Part shown: positions 19,157 to 26,922 of the stretch, piece after piece
Layout: every line of letters starts with the position of its first letter
Position numbering within the stretch: the stretch's first letter is position 1
NCBI RefSeq assembly: GCF_009913235.1
Contig: NZ_CP047897.1
Span: 3,657,001-3,721,000 of the forward strand
Source: Nibribacter ruber
GTDB taxonomy: Bacteria > Bacteroidota > Bacteroidia > Cytophagales > Hymenobacteraceae
Length of the DNA: 64,000 bases
Direction: 5' to 3'
Notes under the pieces: model-generated
The model's database searches: none
What the model saw: the letters and a program-made list of their open reading frames with translations, nothing else
What the model was told of the DNA's origin: nothing
Translations under genes and position numbers: made by a program

Positions 19157-20044
19157 CTATTTTTCAGAACTAAACCTAAAGAAGGTGCCCAGCGGTAATT
19201 TGCGCTGGCCTTGGTCTTGCAGGTAGAGTTCGCCTAGTTCTTCATTCTTTACGGTCTTCCCGAACGAGGCTCTAATCAGGTTGTCCAGAATCAAGGCAGA
19301 GAAGCCCAGAGAGTACAAGTTAATCACGAAGAAGTTGTTCTCAGGGTCCAGCAGTTCTGAGCAAAGCTTGATGAGCTCATTGAGTTGCTCCTCCAGAAGC
19401 CATTTCTCTCCGTCAGGGCCGCGGCCGTAAGCAGGAGGGTCCAGGATGATGCCCTGGTATTTGTTGCCACGCTTCACTTCGCGGCGGGCGTATTTCATGG
19501 CGTCTTCTACAATCCAGCGGATGTTGTCCAGTTTGCTGGCTTCCATGTTCTCGCGGGCCCAGAAGTTGACCTGCTTCACAGAATCCAGGTGCGTGACATC
19601 GGCGCCGCCGGCGTTGGCGGCCAGAGAGGCGCCGCCGGTGTAGGCGAACATGTTGAGGACCTTCGGTTTGCCGGGAAGGGCGCGGGTGCGGTCAAAGATG
19701 AACTGCCAGTTGGGGTCCTGCTCCGGAAACAAGCCCACGTGCTTAAAGGAGGAAAGTCCTAATCGGAATCTCAGTTTTAAGTCATGGTAGCGGTAGTTGA
19801 TGAACCACTGCTCGGCCATGCCTTTCTTCAAAGACCACTGGCCTTTTTCCTGATTGCCTTTCTCGCGCTTGAACGTGGCTTGGGCCAGACGCGTCCACTC
19901 GCTATCGGGCAGGTGCTTGTCCCAGGCGGCCTGCGGTTCTGGCCGCGCCAGAATGTAGTCACCAAATCGCTCCAGCTTCTCAAAGTTGCCGCAGTCAATC
20001 AGTTCGTAATCGGTCCAGGCGCTAGTGGTCAGGAAAGAATACAT
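19157..20044 (-). CDS. Class I SAM-dependent rRNA-type methyltransferase (RlmI/RlmK-like)
   Basis: 295-residue Rossmann-fold methyltransferase. The SAM-binding loop is VLNMFAYTGGAS near residue 130, an acidic ribose-binding position follows in THLDSVKQ, and the catalytic-region motif LDPPAYGRG is near 203. This combination matches the SAM-dependent methyltransferase family that includes RlmI and the C-terminal half of RlmL, which methylate 23S rRNA cytosine or guanine. The N-terminal PUA domain of RlmI is absent, so the exact target is open. A promoter -7 box lies 26 bp upstream. Confidence 0.8.
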   Translation of the reverse strand: MYSFLTTSAWTDYELIDCGNFEKLERFGDYILARPEPQAAWDKHLPDSEWTRLAQATFKREKGNQEKGQWSLKKGMAEQWFINYRYHDLKLRFRLGLSSFKHVGLFPEQDPNWQFIFDRTRALPGKPKVLNMFAYTGGASLAANAGGADVTHLDSVKQVNFWARENMEASKLDNIRWIVEDAMKYARREVKRGNKYQGIILDPPAYGRGPDGEKWLLEEQLNELIKLCSELLDPENNFFVINLYSLGFSALILDNLIRASFGKTVKNEELGELYLQDQGQRKLPLGTFFRFSSEK

Positions 20045-20069
20045 ATCTTTGTCATTGTGGTGTAGCCTG

Positions 20070-20077
20070 CAAAGGTA
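20070..20077 (-). promoter_or_regulatory. Bacteroidota -7 box upstream of methyltransferase gene
   Basis: Minus-strand TACCTTTG matches TAnnTTTG, 26 bp before the start codon. Confidence 0.45.
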
Positions 20078-20090
20078 CGGGAAACAGGGA

Positions 20091-20156
20091 GCAGTTAACA
20101 GTTATCCGTAAACAATAAACAGGTTTCAATTGGCAGTTAATAGTTATCAGTAAGCA
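20091..20156. repeat. Imperfect direct repeat of about 24 bp
   Basis: GCAGTTAACAGTTATCCGTA (from 20091) recurs as GCAGTTAATAGTTATCAGTA (from 20133). It lies in the 294-bp spacer between the methyltransferase gene and dapF, which also holds P38 copy 13 and a stretch of repeated AGCACAT/CTCCAAAT words (about 20255-20335). Confidence 0.55.
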
Positions 20157-20198
20157 GTTGACTATGCTCACTTAATGATTAAAGAAATCTGAAGTTGT

Positions 20199-20236
20199 CG
20201 TTTTTGGCCTGATTCCCAGAAAGTAGGCCAAAAACG
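20199..20236. repeat. P38 palindrome, copy 13
   Basis: CGTTTTTGGCCTGATTCCC with right arm AGAAAGTAGGCCAAAAACG, mid-spacer upstream of dapF. Confidence 0.85.
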
Positions 20237-20338
20237 TATACAGGAATTGTAGTGGAGCAAACATCTCCAAATCGGCACATCTCCAAATTTTCAAATCAAT
20301 TAGCACATCAGCACATTCAAAAATTAGCACCTTAACCA

Positions 20339-21112
20339 ATGCAACTCACTTTCTATAAATACCAGGGCACCGGCAATGACTTTGTGGTGATAGACAACCT
20401 GAACGGGGCCGTTTCCTTGACGCATGAGCAGGTAGCGTTTCTGTGCGACCGTCGTAAAGGCGTGGGCGCCGATGGTCTGATGCTGTTGCAAAAACAGGAA
20501 GGCTATGACTTCGAGATGGTCTATTACAACGCAGACGGCAACCTGGGTTCTATGTGCGGCAACGGTGGAAGGTGTCTGGTGGCCTTCGCGCAGTTCATGG
20601 GCGTAATTGAGACGGAGGCTTATTTTATTGCCTCAGACGGGCCGCACCGTGCTACCGTGGAGCATGGCCTAGTGCATTTGCAGATGAAGGACGTGGACGG
20701 CATTGAAGACTTGGAAGACGCTTGTTTTATGAATACCGGTTCGCCGCACTATGTGAAGACCGTTGATAACTTGCAGGAACTGGACGTGTTCAATCAAGGG
20801 CGTGCCATCCGGTACTCAGATCGGTTTAAATCCGAGGGCACCAACGTTAACTTTGTGGAGCAGAAGGCAGACAACACCTTGTTTGTGCGCACCTATGAGC
20901 GCGGGGTGGAAGATGAGACTTTCTCTTGCGGTACCGGCGTGACGGCTTGCGCTTTGGCGGCTAGCAGGGAAGGTTTTACAAGCCCGGTGCACATTCAAGT
21001 ATTGGGCGGCGAGTTGCAGGTAAGTTTTGAGCAGGATGGCCAGGGCTTTAAAAACGTGTTCCTGATCGGGCCGGCTGAACAGGTGTTCAAAGGCGAAATC
21101 GTGCTAAATTAG
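20339..21112 (+). CDS. dapF: Diaminopimelate epimerase
   Basis: 257-residue enzyme that interconverts LL- and meso-diaminopimelate for lysine and peptidoglycan synthesis. Both catalytic cysteines are seen: MCGNGGRC (near residue 73) and SCGTGVTACA (near 196), together with the N-terminal substrate loop YQGTGNDFVVIDN and YNADG. Length and motif order are typical. It is followed at 55 bp by a GNAT gene on the same strand, with a P38 copy between. Confidence 0.97.
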   Translation: MQLTFYKYQGTGNDFVVIDNLNGAVSLTHEQVAFLCDRRKGVGADGLMLLQKQEGYDFEMVYYNADGNLGSMCGNGGRCLVAFAQFMGVIETEAYFIASDGPHRATVEHGLVHLQMKDVDGIEDLEDACFMNTGSPHYVKTVDNLQELDVFNQGRAIRYSDRFKSEGTNVNFVEQKADNTLFVRTYERGVEDETFSCGTGVTACALAASREGFTSPVHIQVLGGELQVSFEQDGQGFKNVFLIGPAEQVFKGEIVLN

Positions 21113-21116
21113 AATT

Positions 21117-21154
21117 CGTTTTTCGCCTTATTTCCAGAAAACAGCCCAAAAACA
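21117..21154. repeat. P38 palindrome, copy 14
   Basis: CGTTTTTCGCCTTATTTCC with right arm AGAAAACAGCCCAAAAACA, 4 bp after the dapF stop and 12 bp before the GNAT start. Confidence 0.85.
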
Positions 21155-21166
21155 GCACCCTGCCTG

Positions 21167-21691
21167 ATGCCGCTTCTCCAGACTGACCGTATTTACCTGC
21201 GCGCCCCCGAACCCTCAGACCTCGATTTTCTTTATTTGTTTGAGAATGACACTGCCCTGTGGCCGGTGAGTCTCTCGGTGGCGCCGTTCTCCAAAGACAT
21301 GCTGCGGCAGTACCTGGACAATGCGCTCTCAGATATCTATGCCACGCGGCAGCTGCGGTTCATGGTGTGTCTGCAAGAATCAGGAAAGGTGATAGGCACC
21401 ATAGATTTGTTTGACTTTGAGCCTCTGCACCAGCGGGCGGGCTTGGGGATTGCGCTGGTGGCAGAACACAGGGGCAGAGGTTACGGCCAAGAGGCGTTGG
21501 AATTGTTGGTGGACTACGCCCGGCAGACCCTGCAACTGCACCAATTGTATTGTTCTGTGGCGGTGTCCAACATGGGCAGCCGGCGGATGTTTGAACTGGC
21601 CGGGTTCACGCAAATAGGCATCAAAAGAGATTGGCTGAAGAAAAACAACGGCTGGGAGGATGTGGCTGAGTATCAAAAAGTACTGAAATAG
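21167..21691 (+). CDS. GNAT acetyltransferase, RimJ/RimL-like
   Basis: 174-residue GNAT protein. Typical features are an N-terminal strand TDRIYLRAPEPSDLDFLYLFEND, the acetyl-CoA loop VAEHRGRGYGQEALELLVDYA near residue 100, and the C-terminal VSNMGSRRMFELAGFTQIG. Proteins of this group acetylate ribosomal-protein N-termini or small amines. It is likely cotranscribed with dapF. The exact substrate is not predictable. Confidence 0.82.
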   Translation: MPLLQTDRIYLRAPEPSDLDFLYLFENDTALWPVSLSVAPFSKDMLRQYLDNALSDIYATRQLRFMVCLQESGKVIGTIDLFDFEPLHQRAGLGIALVAEHRGRGYGQEALELLVDYARQTLQLHQLYCSVAVSNMGSRRMFELAGFTQIGIKRDWLKKNNGWEDVAEYQKVLK

Positions 21692-21853
21692 TCTTGAGTA
21701 AACCCTGATGCGGTAAATACCCTATTTTAAAGACCAGACCCTAAATAGTACCTAAGTAAGAATAAAAATATAGTTATTCTTAGATATAATTAAATATCTA
21801 GAGGACACGTTTGTAGCCTTTTTGTGGATTGTGCGTAAGAGTAGGTAGTATTT

Positions 21854-21882
21854 AGAGAAACGGCAACGTTTCTCTTTGTTTT
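21854..21882 (+). terminator. Hairpin with GCAA tetraloop and T-rich tail ahead of the sugar cassette
   Basis: Stem AGAGAAACG / CGTTTCTCT (21854-21862 with 21867-21875), GCAA loop, followed by TTGTTTT. It sits 26 bp before the glycosyltransferase start, so it may be the terminator of the upstream unit or an attenuator in the cassette leader. Confidence 0.55.
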
Positions 21883-21907
21883 GATATACCTAGCTATACC
21901 GCATAAT

Positions 21908-23209
21908 ATGTTAGATTTAGATTCTGATTTCGTCCCTGGCGTAGGGAGCAGCTATGTTTCTTCTGAGCCAGAAGTAAGCACCTCAAGCACCGCTTATACC
22001 CCTGCCAAAGCATCCACCCCCAAGGTCATTGCTAAAAAGAGTGCTCCTTTTAACCTGGAGGCATATCTGCAGAGCGTACCGGCCATTGTGTGCCTCTCGC
22101 ATTTGCGCTGGGACTTTGTGTACCAACGCCCGCAACACTTGCTTTCCAGATTCGCCAAACATACCCAGCTCTACTTTTTTGAAGAACCTTACTTTGAAGA
22201 CAACGCAGAGCCAAGATTAGAGACACACCAACGCGAAGAAGGCAACGTCACCTTGGTCATTGCGCACCTTCCGCACGGTTTAACGCCAGAAGAGTCAGAT
22301 GCCAAACAGATTGAACTGTTGAACGTTTTCTTCAAGGAGAATAATCTGGAGCAGTCCGTCTTCTGGTACTACACGCCCATGGCTCTGGAAATCACGCGTC
22401 ATTTCAAACCCAGCCTCACCGTGTTTGACTGCATGGATGAGCTGTCTGCCTTCAAGTTTGCGCCGCCAAGATTACTTGAGTTAGAAGCTGAAATGCTGGA
22501 GAAAGCCGATGTGGTCTTTACTGGTGGCCAGAGCTTATACGAAGCCAAGAAAGACCGCCACCAGGAAGTGTATGCCTTCCCGAGCAGCATTGACAAGGCC
22601 CACTTTGCCACGGCTCGTCAAAACCACCAGGAGCCCGCAGACCAAGCCCATATCCCGCACCCGCGTATGGGCTTCTTTGGCGTGGTAGATGAGCGCTTTG
22701 ACATTGAGTTGCTCAGAGACTTGTCTGCCAAGCGGCCAGAGTGGCAGTTTGTGATCATCGGGCCGGTGGTGAAAATTGACCCGGCGCATTTGCCGCAGGC
22801 CGAAAATATCCATTACTTAGGGGGCAAGTCGTACCAAGAACTGCCGTCGTACCTGAGTGGCTGGGATGTGGCCATGCTGTTGTTCGCGCAGAATGAGTCT
22901 ACCAAGTTCATTAGTCCTACCAAAACACCAGAATATCTGGCCGCGGGCAGACCGGTGGTGTCCACGCCCATCAGAGACGTGGTGCGCCCCTATGGTGATC
23001 TTGACCTAGTGCACATTGCCGATGGTGCTGCTGCCTTTGAGGCTGCCGTTGAGAAAGCCTTGGTGCAGAGAGAAGACCAGGACTGGATGCGCCGCACAGA
23101 TGACTACCTGGCTGGCATCTCTTGGGACAAAACCTGGCAGAACATGGTGCGCCTCATGCACAACGTTACCAAAGAAAAGCAAGAGAAAAAACTAAGAGCC
23201 GGCGTCTAA
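21908..23209 (+). CDS. Glycosyltransferase, GT-B fold, sugar cassette gene 1
   Basis: 433-residue cytosolic protein. After a low-complexity N-terminus (Ser/Thr/Pro/Ala-rich, about residues 10-45) it has the two Rossmann domains of a GT-B enzyme; IVCLSHLRWDFVYQRPQHLLSRFA is followed in the second half by MGFFGVVDERFDIELL and SPTKTPEYLAAGRPVVSTP, the donor-binding signature of GT1/GT4-like transferases. The ATG at 21908 is taken; an upstream TTG frame start is less likely. A P38 copy follows the stop by 1 bp, then glf. The neighbour makes UDP-galactofuranose, so this enzyme may use that donor (inference). Confidence 0.82.
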   Translation: MLDLDSDFVPGVGSSYVSSEPEVSTSSTAYTPAKASTPKVIAKKSAPFNLEAYLQSVPAIVCLSHLRWDFVYQRPQHLLSRFAKHTQLYFFEEPYFEDNAEPRLETHQREEGNVTLVIAHLPHGLTPEESDAKQIELLNVFFKENNLEQSVFWYYTPMALEITRHFKPSLTVFDCMDELSAFKFAPPRLLELEAEMLEKADVVFTGGQSLYEAKKDRHQEVYAFPSSIDKAHFATARQNHQEPADQAHIPHPRMGFFGVVDERFDIELLRDLSAKRPEWQFVIIGPVVKIDPAHLPQAENIHYLGGKSYQELPSYLSGWDVAMLLFAQNESTKFISPTKTPEYLAAGRPVVSTPIRDVVRPYGDLDLVHIADGAAAFEAAVEKALVQREDQDWMRRTDDYLAGISWDKTWQNMVRLMHNVTKEKQEKKLRAGV

Positions 23210-23210
23210 C

Positions 23211-23248
23211 CGTTTTTGGGCTCTTTTTCAGAAAATAAGTTAAAAACG
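23211..23248. repeat. P38 palindrome, copy 15, between glycosyltransferase and glf
   Basis: CGTTTTTGGGCTCTTTTTC with right arm AGAAAATAAGTTAAAAACG. It begins 1 bp after the stop codon and occupies most of the 57-bp intercistronic gap. Confidence 0.8.
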
Positions 23249-23266
23249 AGATTAACAGACACATAT

Positions 23267-24457
23267 ATGTTTGATTACCTGATTGTGGGTGCTGGTTTTG
23301 CCGGCAGTGTATTGGCAGAGAGATTGGCTTCTTATTCTAATAAAAAAGTGTTGGTGATAGACAAGCGCCCCCATATTGGCGGAAATGCCTATGACCATTA
23401 CAATGAAGACGGCATTCTGGTACACAAGTACGGCCCCCATATCTTCCATACCAACTCCAAGGAAGTGTTTGAATACCTGGGCCAGTTCACTGAGTGGCGC
23501 TCGTATGAGCACCGCGTGTTGGCCAGCGTAGACGGTCAGCAGGTGCCCATGCCCATCAACCTGGACACCATCAACCAACTTTATGGCTTAAACCTGACCT
23601 CCTTTGAGCTGGACAAGTTCTTTGAGTCCGTGGCAGAGAAGGTAGACGTAGTGCGCACCTCTGAGGATGTGGTGGTGAGCAAGGTGGGCCGTGAGCTGTA
23701 TGAGAAGTTCTTCAAGCACTACACGCGCAAGCAGTGGGGCATGGACCCGTCTGAACTGGACAAGTCGGTGACCTCGCGCGTACCCACCCGCACCAACCGG
23801 GACGACCGTTACTTCACAGACACTTACCAGGCCATGCCTTTGCACGGATTCACCAAGATGTTTGAGAAGATGATGGACCATCCAAACATCAAAATCATGC
23901 TCAACACAGACTACCATGAGATCATCGACTTCATTCCTTATAAGGAGATGATTTTCACGGGCCCCGTGGATGAGTACTTTGACTTTAAGTTTGGCAAGCT
24001 GCCGTACCGGTCCCTGGAGTTCAAGCATGAGACGCTGAACAAAGAAGTGTTTCAGCCAGTAGCAGTGGTGAATTATCCAAATGACCATTTGTACACGCGC
24101 ATCACGGAATTTAAATACCTGACCGGTCAGCAGCACCAGAAGACCAGCGTGGTGTATGAGTTTCCGCGCGCAGAGGGAGACCCGTACTACCCAGTGCCTA
24201 GACCAGAAAACGCCGAGCTGTACAACCAATACAAGAAGCTAGCCGAGGCTACGCCCAACGTTCATTTCGTGGGCCGTCTGGCTACCTACAAGTACTACAA
24301 CATGGACCAGGTAGTGGCCCAGGCCTTGACTCTGCACAAAAAACTGATGGGAAACCCAAAGGAGGAGCTGCCTGAACTGGGCGGCGTCTCTGGCATTCCG
24401 CAGGAAGTGCGTCAGGCCCTTAACGGAAGTTCCACCAAACTGAGCACGAATGGGTAA
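23267..24457 (+). CDS. glf: UDP-galactopyranose mutase
   Basis: 396-residue flavoenzyme that converts UDP-galactopyranose to UDP-galactofuranose, the donor for galactofuranose in surface glycans. The N-terminal FAD-binding motif is IVGAGFAGSVLAERLA, followed by IDKRPHIGGNAYD and HKYGPHIFHT; GRLATYKYYNMDQV near the C-terminus is the conserved FAD/substrate loop. The ATG at 23267 gives the family N-terminus; the open frame extends back through the P38 copy. The last 8 bases overlap the start of the next gene, indicating translational coupling. Confidence 0.95.
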   Translation: MFDYLIVGAGFAGSVLAERLASYSNKKVLVIDKRPHIGGNAYDHYNEDGILVHKYGPHIFHTNSKEVFEYLGQFTEWRSYEHRVLASVDGQQVPMPINLDTINQLYGLNLTSFELDKFFESVAEKVDVVRTSEDVVVSKVGRELYEKFFKHYTRKQWGMDPSELDKSVTSRVPTRTNRDDRYFTDTYQAMPLHGFTKMFEKMMDHPNIKIMLNTDYHEIIDFIPYKEMIFTGPVDEYFDFKFGKLPYRSLEFKHETLNKEVFQPVAVVNYPNDHLYTRITEFKYLTGQQHQKTSVVYEFPRAEGDPYYPVPRPENAELYNQYKKLAEATPNVHFVGRLATYKYYNMDQVVAQALTLHKKLMGNPKEELPELGGVSGIPQEVRQALNGSSTKLSTNG

Positions 24458-26687
24458 CCTTGAGCTTTGGGGCGGCATTGAGTGTACAGTCAACCGGGTA
24501 GGGGAGCAGTACTTTGATCAGCTGGCACAGAGCGGGCATGCCCATAGACTGTCAGACCTGGAGGTGGTGGCAGACTTGGGCATCAAAAAGCTACGGTACC
24601 CGGTGCTTTGGGAGCACGTTGCCCCAGAACATCCAGAAAACCAGAATTGGGAATGGGCCACAGAGCGGTTGAACAAACTGCGTGACCTTTCCATAGATCC
24701 TATTGTGGGCCTGCTACATCACGGTAGTGGCCCGCAATATACCAACTTGCTAGACCCAGACTTCCCAGAGAAGTTTGCGACCTATGCCAAATCCGTGGCC
24801 AGACAGTTTCCCTGGGTCACACACTACACGCCCATCAATGAACCTTTGACCACGGCCAGGTTTAGCGCCTTGTATGGTCTTTGGTATCCGCATGCGCAGG
24901 ACGATGCCTCGTTTGTAAAAGCACTCTATAACCAGATCAAAGGCACACAACTGGCCATGCAAGCCATCCGGGAAATCACTCCTGAAGCCAAATTAGTGCA
25001 GACCGATGACCTGGGCTACATCCACGCTACCCCCACTCTGCAATATCAGGCAGATTTTGAGAACTATCGTCGGTGGCTGTCCTGGGACCTGCTGGCCGGA
25101 AAAGTAAATCCGCAACATCCCTTGTGGGACTATTTAACCGGCTCGCAACTGTCCACTGAAGCCTTGCTGGATTTAGTAAACAATCCCTGCCCGGCAGACA
25201 TCATAGGCGTTAATTACTATGTCACCAGTGAGCGCTATTTAGACGAGCATCTGATACAGTACCCCGTGCACACGCATGGCAGCAACGACCAGCACCGCTA
25301 CGCTGATGTAGAAGCCGTACGGGTGGCCAGTGTGACCCCGGTAGGCTTACAGCAATTGTTGACGGATGCCTGCGACCGCTACAACGTGCCGGTGGTGGTG
25401 ACCGAAGCGCATCTGGGCTGTTCCAGAGAAGAGCAGATGCGGTGGTTGCATGAGGTCTGGGATTCTGGGCTTTTTCTCCGGAAACAGGGCAAAAACGTAC
25501 TGGCCGTCACTGCATGGTCGCTGCTGGGGGCTTATGACTGGAACACCTTGCTCACCCAGAACAACGGGCATTACGAGTGCGGCGTGTTTGATGTGCGCAG
25601 CGGTACCCCCAGAGCCACGGCAGCGGCGCATCTGTTAAAGAAACTCGCCGCTGGCCAAGACGCCCACCATATTGCCCGCCTGCCCGGCTGGTGGAAAAGA
25701 TCCAACAGAGCCTTGTATCCAGAACCGCAGGAGGCTACTGAATGCTTCGGCCTTCCGGTGGATTTGGAAGAACTAAGCCATACGCCGCTCTTAATCACGG
25801 GCGCCACCGGAACCTTAGGAAGAGCCTTTGCCAGAATCTGTGAAGACCGTGGCTTGCCCTACGTGCTGCTCACCCGGCAGGACATGGACATTGCGGATTC
25901 AGCCTCGGTGGAGAAAGCCTTGACCAAATACAAGCCGTGGGCTCTGGTCAATACCGCCGGCTACGTGCGCGTAGATGACGCGGAGAATGATTCCATGGCC
26001 TGCTACCGCGAGAATACCCAGGGGCCCGTTTGCCTGGCCAGACACTGCCAAGCACGCAACATCGCATTTGTCACGTTTTCGTCAGACTTGGTTTTCAACG
26101 GAGAAAAGGCAGAACCCTATACCGAAACCGATCAGCCCAACCCTGTGAATGTCTATGGCAGAAGCAAGCTGCTGGCCGAAGTACAAGTGCTGGCGGCCAT
26201 GCCAGGGGCCCTGGTGATTAGAACCAGCGCGTTCTTTGGGCCTTGGGATGAGCATAATTTTGTGTTTCATGCCTTGCGGGCGTTTGCGCACCGCGAGCCG
26301 TTTACTGCGGTAGAAGACGCTAAAATCACACCTACCTACGTACCCGACTTGGTGAGCGCTACCTTAGACCTGCTCCTGGACCAGGCGCACGGCATCTGGC
26401 ACGTGGCCAACCAAGGCACATACACCTGGGCAGAGTTGGCCGATCTGGCTGCCAAGGTGGCTGGTTTAGAGGCGGCTCCTCATTTGCAGCCAGTGCCCCA
26501 GAAAGATGTTAACCTGCCCGCGCCGCGTCCTGCCTGTACGGCCCTAGCCTCTGAGAAGGGAATACACCTGCCATCTGTAGAAGACGCCCTGCGCCGGTTT
26601 TTATGGCAGAGCGAAGTTTGTTTCAGGCCGCCGGTTGCCGCGTTGGAAGACCAGGACCCTTCCTTTGAAATGGCCGCGCAAGCCTAG
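24450..26687 (+). CDS. Fused GH1-type glycosidase and RmlD-like sugar-nucleotide reductase
   Basis: 745-residue two-domain protein. Residues 1-410 form a family 1 glycoside hydrolase barrel with the acid/base Glu in TPINEPLTT (near 130) and the nucleophile Glu in VVVTEAHLG (near 318), so both catalytic residues are kept. Residues 445-725 form an SDR domain related to dTDP-4-dehydrorhamnose reductase with LITGATGTLGRAF (NAD(P) loop, near 450) and YGRSKLLAE (near 568). The start overlaps glf by 8 bp. Such fusions occur beside glf and glycosyltransferase genes, suggesting a role in surface polysaccharide assembly; the actual substrates are unknown. It is followed by a P38 copy. Confidence 0.85.
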   Translation: MGNLELWGGIECTVNRVGEQYFDQLAQSGHAHRLSDLEVVADLGIKKLRYPVLWEHVAPEHPENQNWEWATERLNKLRDLSIDPIVGLLHHGSGPQYTNLLDPDFPEKFATYAKSVARQFPWVTHYTPINEPLTTARFSALYGLWYPHAQDDASFVKALYNQIKGTQLAMQAIREITPEAKLVQTDDLGYIHATPTLQYQADFENYRRWLSWDLLAGKVNPQHPLWDYLTGSQLSTEALLDLVNNPCPADIIGVNYYVTSERYLDEHLIQYPVHTHGSNDQHRYADVEAVRVASVTPVGLQQLLTDACDRYNVPVVVTEAHLGCSREEQMRWLHEVWDSGLFLRKQGKNVLAVTAWSLLGAYDWNTLLTQNNGHYECGVFDVRSGTPRATAAAHLLKKLAAGQDAHHIARLPGWWKRSNRALYPEPQEATECFGLPVDLEELSHTPLLITGATGTLGRAFARICEDRGLPYVLLTRQDMDIADSASVEKALTKYKPWALVNTAGYVRVDDAENDSMACYRENTQGPVCLARHCQARNIAFVTFSSDLVFNGEKAEPYTETDQPNPVNVYGRSKLLAEVQVLAAMPGALVIRTSAFFGPWDEHNFVFHALRAFAHREPFTAVEDAKITPTYVPDLVSATLDLLLDQAHGIWHVANQGTYTWAELADLAAKVAGLEAAPHLQPVPQKDVNLPAPRPACTALASEKGIHLPSVEDALRRFLWQSEVCFRPPVAALEDQDPSFEMAAQA
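25463..25499. repeat. Possible degenerate P38 copy 16 inside the GH1 domain
   Basis: The right arm CCGGAAACAGGGCAAAAACG is close to consensus. The left arm is weak. It is read as part of GLFLRKQGKNVL. The residues fit a normal GH1 alignment without an obvious insertion, so this may be chance. Confidence 0.35.
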
Positions 26688-26710
26688 CCCGCCTCTCTTG
26701 TGGGATGAAC

Positions 26711-26748
26711 CGTTTTTGGCCTGTTTCTCGCAAAACAGGCCAAAAACG
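26711..26748. repeat. P38 palindrome, copy 17
   Basis: CGTTTTTGGCCTGTTTCTC and matching right arm, with flanks AAC / GTT also pairing. It lies 23 bp after the fusion gene and could act as the cassette terminator. Confidence 0.9.
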
Positions 26749-26878
26749 GTTTTCTTTTTAGGCCTCTCCCCAGAATTGTAAACTTTTTTTTAATTTTTCT
26801 GCCATCCCGTCAGGTGTTAGGCACTCTTACTCAACTGGTATTGTTTTGGCTTAGTAGCAGATTGTCGGAAAATCCGCT

Positions 26879-26886
26879 TATTTTTG
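26879..26886 (+). promoter_or_regulatory. Bacteroidota -7 box upstream of secA
   Basis: TATTTTTG matches TAnnTTTG, 36 bp before the secA ATG. No TTG is found at the expected -33 spacing. Confidence 0.4.
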
Positions 26887-26922
26887 AAATCGAATCTAGT
26901 ACATCCTTTTAATTAGCTCTAT

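Noticed and set aside
23588-24229. 213-codon frame opposite glf
   Set aside because: Shadow of the UDP-galactopyranose mutase gene; no family features.
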